DNA of 7,849 nt from WS-9 sp036274595. Its GTDB lineage: Bacteria > Eisenbacteria > RBG-16-71-46 > SZUA-252. The notes below the pieces were generated by a model. It did not search any database, had not been told where the DNA came from, and saw only the letters and a program-made list of their open reading frames with translations. This document shows positions 5,813 through 7,849 of the stretch, piece after piece. Where the stretch lies: NCBI GenBank assembly GCA_036274595.1, contig DASUFL010000071.1:1-7849 (forward strand), written 5' to 3'. Position 1 is the first letter of the stretch; every line of letters starts with the position of its first letter. The translations under genes and the position numbers were made by a program.

Positions 5813-5818
5813 GGGAGG
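5813..5818 (+). promoter_or_regulatory. Ribosome binding site of the BlaI-type gene
   Basis: GGGAGG, 5 nt before the ATG at 5824. Confidence 0.65.
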
Positions 5819-5823
5819 CCGCC

Positions 5824-6216
5824 ATGAAGCGACTGAAAACCTTGAGCCGGCGTGAGCGGGAGATCATGGATATCCTCTACGCCTTCGACGGAGCGAGCGC
5901 GACCGCGGGCGAGATCCGGTCCCGCATCCCCTCGCCTCCCAGCTATTCCGCCGTGCGCGCGACCCTACGAATCCTGGAGCAAAAGGGCGTCTTGCGACAC
6001 GAGGCTAACGGTGCCTCCTACGTGTACAAGCCGGTCCTCACGCGCCACAAGGCGCGGCAGGGCGCCATCGAGCACCTGCTCACGACGTTTTTCAACGGTT
6101 CCGCAGCCGGCGCGGTCCTAACCTTGTTGGAAAGCCCCGGCACCGAGCTGAGCACCGAGGAGTTGGACCGCATGGCCAAGCTCATCGAGCAGGCCAGAAA
6201 CGAGGAACGCAAATGA
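5824..6216 (+). CDS. BlaI/MecI/CopY-family transcriptional repressor
   Basis: A 130-residue winged-helix repressor of usual family length. Residues 7-20 (LSRREREIMDILYA) are the first helix with the family LSxREREIMxIL pattern. Residues 27-35 (TAGEIRSRI) form helix 2, 40-57 (SYSAVRATLRILEQKGVL) the recognition helix, and 58-72 (RHEANGASYVYKPVL) the wing. Residues about 75-125 match the C-terminal dimerisation helices (AIEHLLTTFFNGSAAGAVLTLLES ... LSTEELDRMAKLIEQA). In relatives, dimers bind a palindromic operator and are released when the partner M56 protease triggers their cleavage in the C-terminal region. Two 18-bp palindromes over its own -10 region point to autoregulation. Its last bases overlap the start of the M56 gene (ATGA), so the two are translationally coupled. 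Confidence 0.92.
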   Translation: MKRLKTLSRREREIMDILYAFDGASATAGEIRSRIPSPPSYSAVRATLRILEQKGVLRHEANGASYVYKPVLTRHKARQGAIEHLLTTFFNGSAAGAVLTLLESPGTELSTEELDRMAKLIEQARNEERK

Positions 6217-7849
6217 CCCATCCGGTGGAAGTCCTGCTCTCCATCCTTGCGGCCGCGGGCTTGGGAGATCTGCTCTGGCTTCTCGTCCGTGTGACCCTGA
6301 TTGCCGCCACGGGGATCCTCCTTTGCTCACGACTTCGCAACGCCTCCGCGGCCAGGCGACATCTGGCCGCGATGGCCACGCTGGCCGCGCTCATCGCGCT
6401 CCCGGCTGCCAAGGCTTTCCTTCCGGCCGTGCAGGTGCCGATCTTGCCGGCGCCACCATCAGCGCCACTGCGTACCGATGCGACGCCTACCGCTCCAGTG
6501 GAACGTGGGACCAGTTCCCTCCGTTCGGTGCCTGTCGAGGTGCGCTCCCCTAGGGAGACTGGCTCCCCCACTCGGGATGGCTCCGGAAGGCGCCTCTCGG
6601 ACTACGTGATCCTCACGTCCCTCCTCGTGTCCGCGGGGCTGCTCCTCCACGTCCTGGTCTCCTTCATGGCCGCGGCGTTCGCGGCGAGGCGGGCGCGGCG
6701 GATCGATGACGCCGGTCTCCAGCAAGAGCTGGACTCCGCGTGCCGGCGGCTCGGCGTGTCCCGCGCGATGAGCCTCCGCGAATGCTCGAGCGTCACGGTT
6801 CCCGCCGTGTGGGGATTCGTACGTCCGGTGCTCCTCTTGCCGGTTGAAGCGCGTGGGTGGAGCCGCGCGAGGCTCCGCGTCGTGTTTCTCCACGAGGTGG
6901 CCCATGTGGCGCGGCACGACGGGGTCGGCCTGCTCCTGGCACGCATCGCGACATCGGTATTCTGGTTCCATCCGCTCGTGTGGAAGCTGGCTCACGTGGC
7001 ACGTCAGGAGTGCGAGCGCTGTTGTGACGACCTGGTGCTTGCCACGGGCGAGCGAGCCACGGACTATGCCGCGCACCTGCTCGCCATCGTGCGCTCCACG
7101 CCCCGTCAGCGCGTGTTCGCGGATGTCGCGCCGGCCCTGGCGCAGGGATCGAATCTCGAGCGTCGGCTGGCTTCGATTCTCCGCTCGGGTCAACGCCGCG
7201 ATTCCGTCTCGCGGGCACGGCTCGTCGCGACGATCGGATTCGCGGGCCTGGCTCTCGCGGCAACGACCGTCGTCCAGGTCGTGGCTGCGCCGGAACCGGA
7301 GAATGAGATCTGGGCCTCGGTCAAGAAGGCCAACCGCGAGGCTCGTCAGCACGCTCGCGAGGTCGAGGCTGCCATGGAGGCCGCCGTGGGGGGCGGGTCG
7401 GATATGAAGGTGTCCGACCCCAACCAAAAGGGGCCCTGTGACGAACCTTGCGCCCCCGTTGCCCCGAGCGTCATGTCGGCCCCGAGTGCCATGACGGTGT
7501 CCGTCGCGCCCGAGGTATCCATGGTGCCCGAGGTGTCCGTAGTCCCCGAGGTGTCCGTCGTGGTGCCGGACGTATCCGTGAGGGTCTCTCCGGTGTTTTC
7601 GACCGCCGGCTCGTCGCACCGTCGCAAGGCATACGACTCCAACTCCTCGGGCATCGAGCTCATGAGAGATGGCCAGTACTCGCGTGCGATCACAGCGTTT
7701 CAGGAGGTAATCCGACAGACCGGAAGCACCAACGCGATGTACAACCTTGCATGCGCGTATGCGCTCAAGGGGGACAAGAAGCTCGCGTTCGATGCCTTGC
7801 AGAAGTCGATCGAAAACGGATTCGACAATACCCACCACATGACGGAAGA
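6213..7849 (+). CDS. M56/BlaR1-type membrane metalloprotease with C-terminal TPR module (partial)
   Basis: The 545 residues visible run past the window edge. Likely membrane segments: about 18-38, 50-72, 131-158 and 336-358. The zinc protease domain lies between the last two: HEVAH at 227-231 gives the two His ligands and catalytic Glu228, FWFHPLVW follows at 250-257, and Glu268 in QECERCCDDLVL is the expected third ligand, as in M56 proteases. In BlaR1 this domain faces the cytoplasm and promotes loss of the paired repressor. After the last membrane segment come a charged helix (about 365-391), a CDEPC motif (409-413), a Val-Pro-Glu-Val-Ser repeat (431-456) and a TPR-like pair (about 479-536: LMRDGQYSRAITAFQEVI, NLACAYALKGDKKLAFDAL). 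The penicillin-binding sensor of true BlaR1 is absent, so beta-lactam sensing is not supported. The signal is unknown. The start overlaps the repressor stop. The protein may end soon after 7849, judging from related TPR ends. Confidence 0.88.
   Translation, partial: MTHPVEVLLSILAAAGLGDLLWLLVRVTLIAATGILLCSRLRNASAARRHLAAMATLAALIALPAAKAFLPAVQVPILPAPPSAPLRTDATPTAPVERGTSSLRSVPVEVRSPRETGSPTRDGSGRRLSDYVILTSLLVSAGLLLHVLVSFMAAAFAARRARRIDDAGLQQELDSACRRLGVSRAMSLRECSSVTVPAVWGFVRPVLLLPVEARGWSRARLRVVFLHEVAHVARHDGVGLLLARIATSVFWFHPLVWKLAHVARQECERCCDDLVLATGERATDYAAHLLAIVRSTPRQRVFADVAPALAQGSNLERRLASILRSGQRRDSVSRARLVATIGFAGLALAATTVVQVVAAPEPENEIWASVKKANREARQHAREVEAAMEAAVGGGSDMKVSDPNQKGPCDEPCAPVAPSVMSAPSAMTVSVAPEVSMVPEVSVVPEVSVVVPDVSVRVSPVFSTAGSSHRRKAYDSNSSGIELMRDGQYSRAITAFQEVIRQTGSTNAMYNLACAYALKGDKKLAFDALQKSIENGFDNTHHMTE
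7503..7580 (+). repeat. In-frame VPEVSV repeat in the M56 protein linker
   Basis: Four to five copies of a V-(V)-P-E/D-V-S-V/M unit, 18-21 nt each, with CCCGAGGT(A/G)TCC repeated nearly exactly in the DNA. It encodes a flexible Pro/Val-rich spacer between the membrane-proximal part and the TPR module. Such short tandem DNA repeats can change copy number by slippage. Confidence 0.7.

Noticed and set aside
6459..7838. 459-codon open frame antisense to the M56 protease gene
   Set aside because: It is His/Arg/Gly-rich with no family features. The opposite strand carries HEVAH, the third zinc ligand, membrane segments and a TPR in one frame. Long antisense frames are expected opposite high-GC genes.

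Overview
The window is high-GC bacterial DNA with seven protein-coding genes and no RNA genes, CRISPR array or insertion sequence that I could find. The best taxonomic clue is the secreted 899-residue protein. It has delta-60-type propeller repeats, a fibronectin-like module and a C-terminal FlgD-Ig/type A sorting-like domain (HPNPF ... SIYDLHGR ... SGAYFARL ... RKIVVAR). That ending is typical of the FCB superphylum and of candidate phyla such as Eisenbacteria and Latescibacteria. With the BlaI/M56 pair and the high GC, a Candidatus Eisenbacteria-like genome is my best guess; this is inference.

Layout. A small unrecognised gene (38-430, minus) lies downstream of a stand-alone SARP/BTAD-type transcription activator (657-1451, minus). 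Divergent from the activator is a PEGA-domain lipoprotein (1706-2200, plus), then an unrecognised 125-residue protein (2444-2821, plus). The long secreted repeat protein (2855-5554, minus) converges on the latter, with a hairpin at the junction. Divergent from the repeat protein is a two-gene operon: a BlaI/MecI-family repressor (5824-6216) and, overlapping it by ATGA, an M56/BlaR1-type membrane metalloprotease (6213 onward). The protease ends in a TPR module and is cut by the window edge.

Most interesting are two intergenic control regions. In the 254-bp gap between the activator and the lipoprotein there are four GAGAYNN heptamers at exactly 11-bp steps facing the lipoprotein. A second set with the same GAGAC core, two of them 11 bp apart, faces the activator gene. 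Heptamer plus 4-bp spacer, one helical turn, is the known layout of SARP binding sites, so this looks like an activator that controls itself and the divergent lipoprotein. In front of the BlaI-type gene two consecutive 18-bp palindromes (TGCT-N8-AGCA core) lie on and just after the -10 box of a TTGACA promoter. That is a clear candidate autoregulatory operator.

Functionally, the right-hand operon looks like a protease-relieved repressor switch of the BlaR1/BlaI kind, but with a TPR output or sensing module in place of the penicillin-binding sensor. The left half looks like a small envelope-associated regulon run by the SARP-like protein. No link between the two halves is visible in the sequence.
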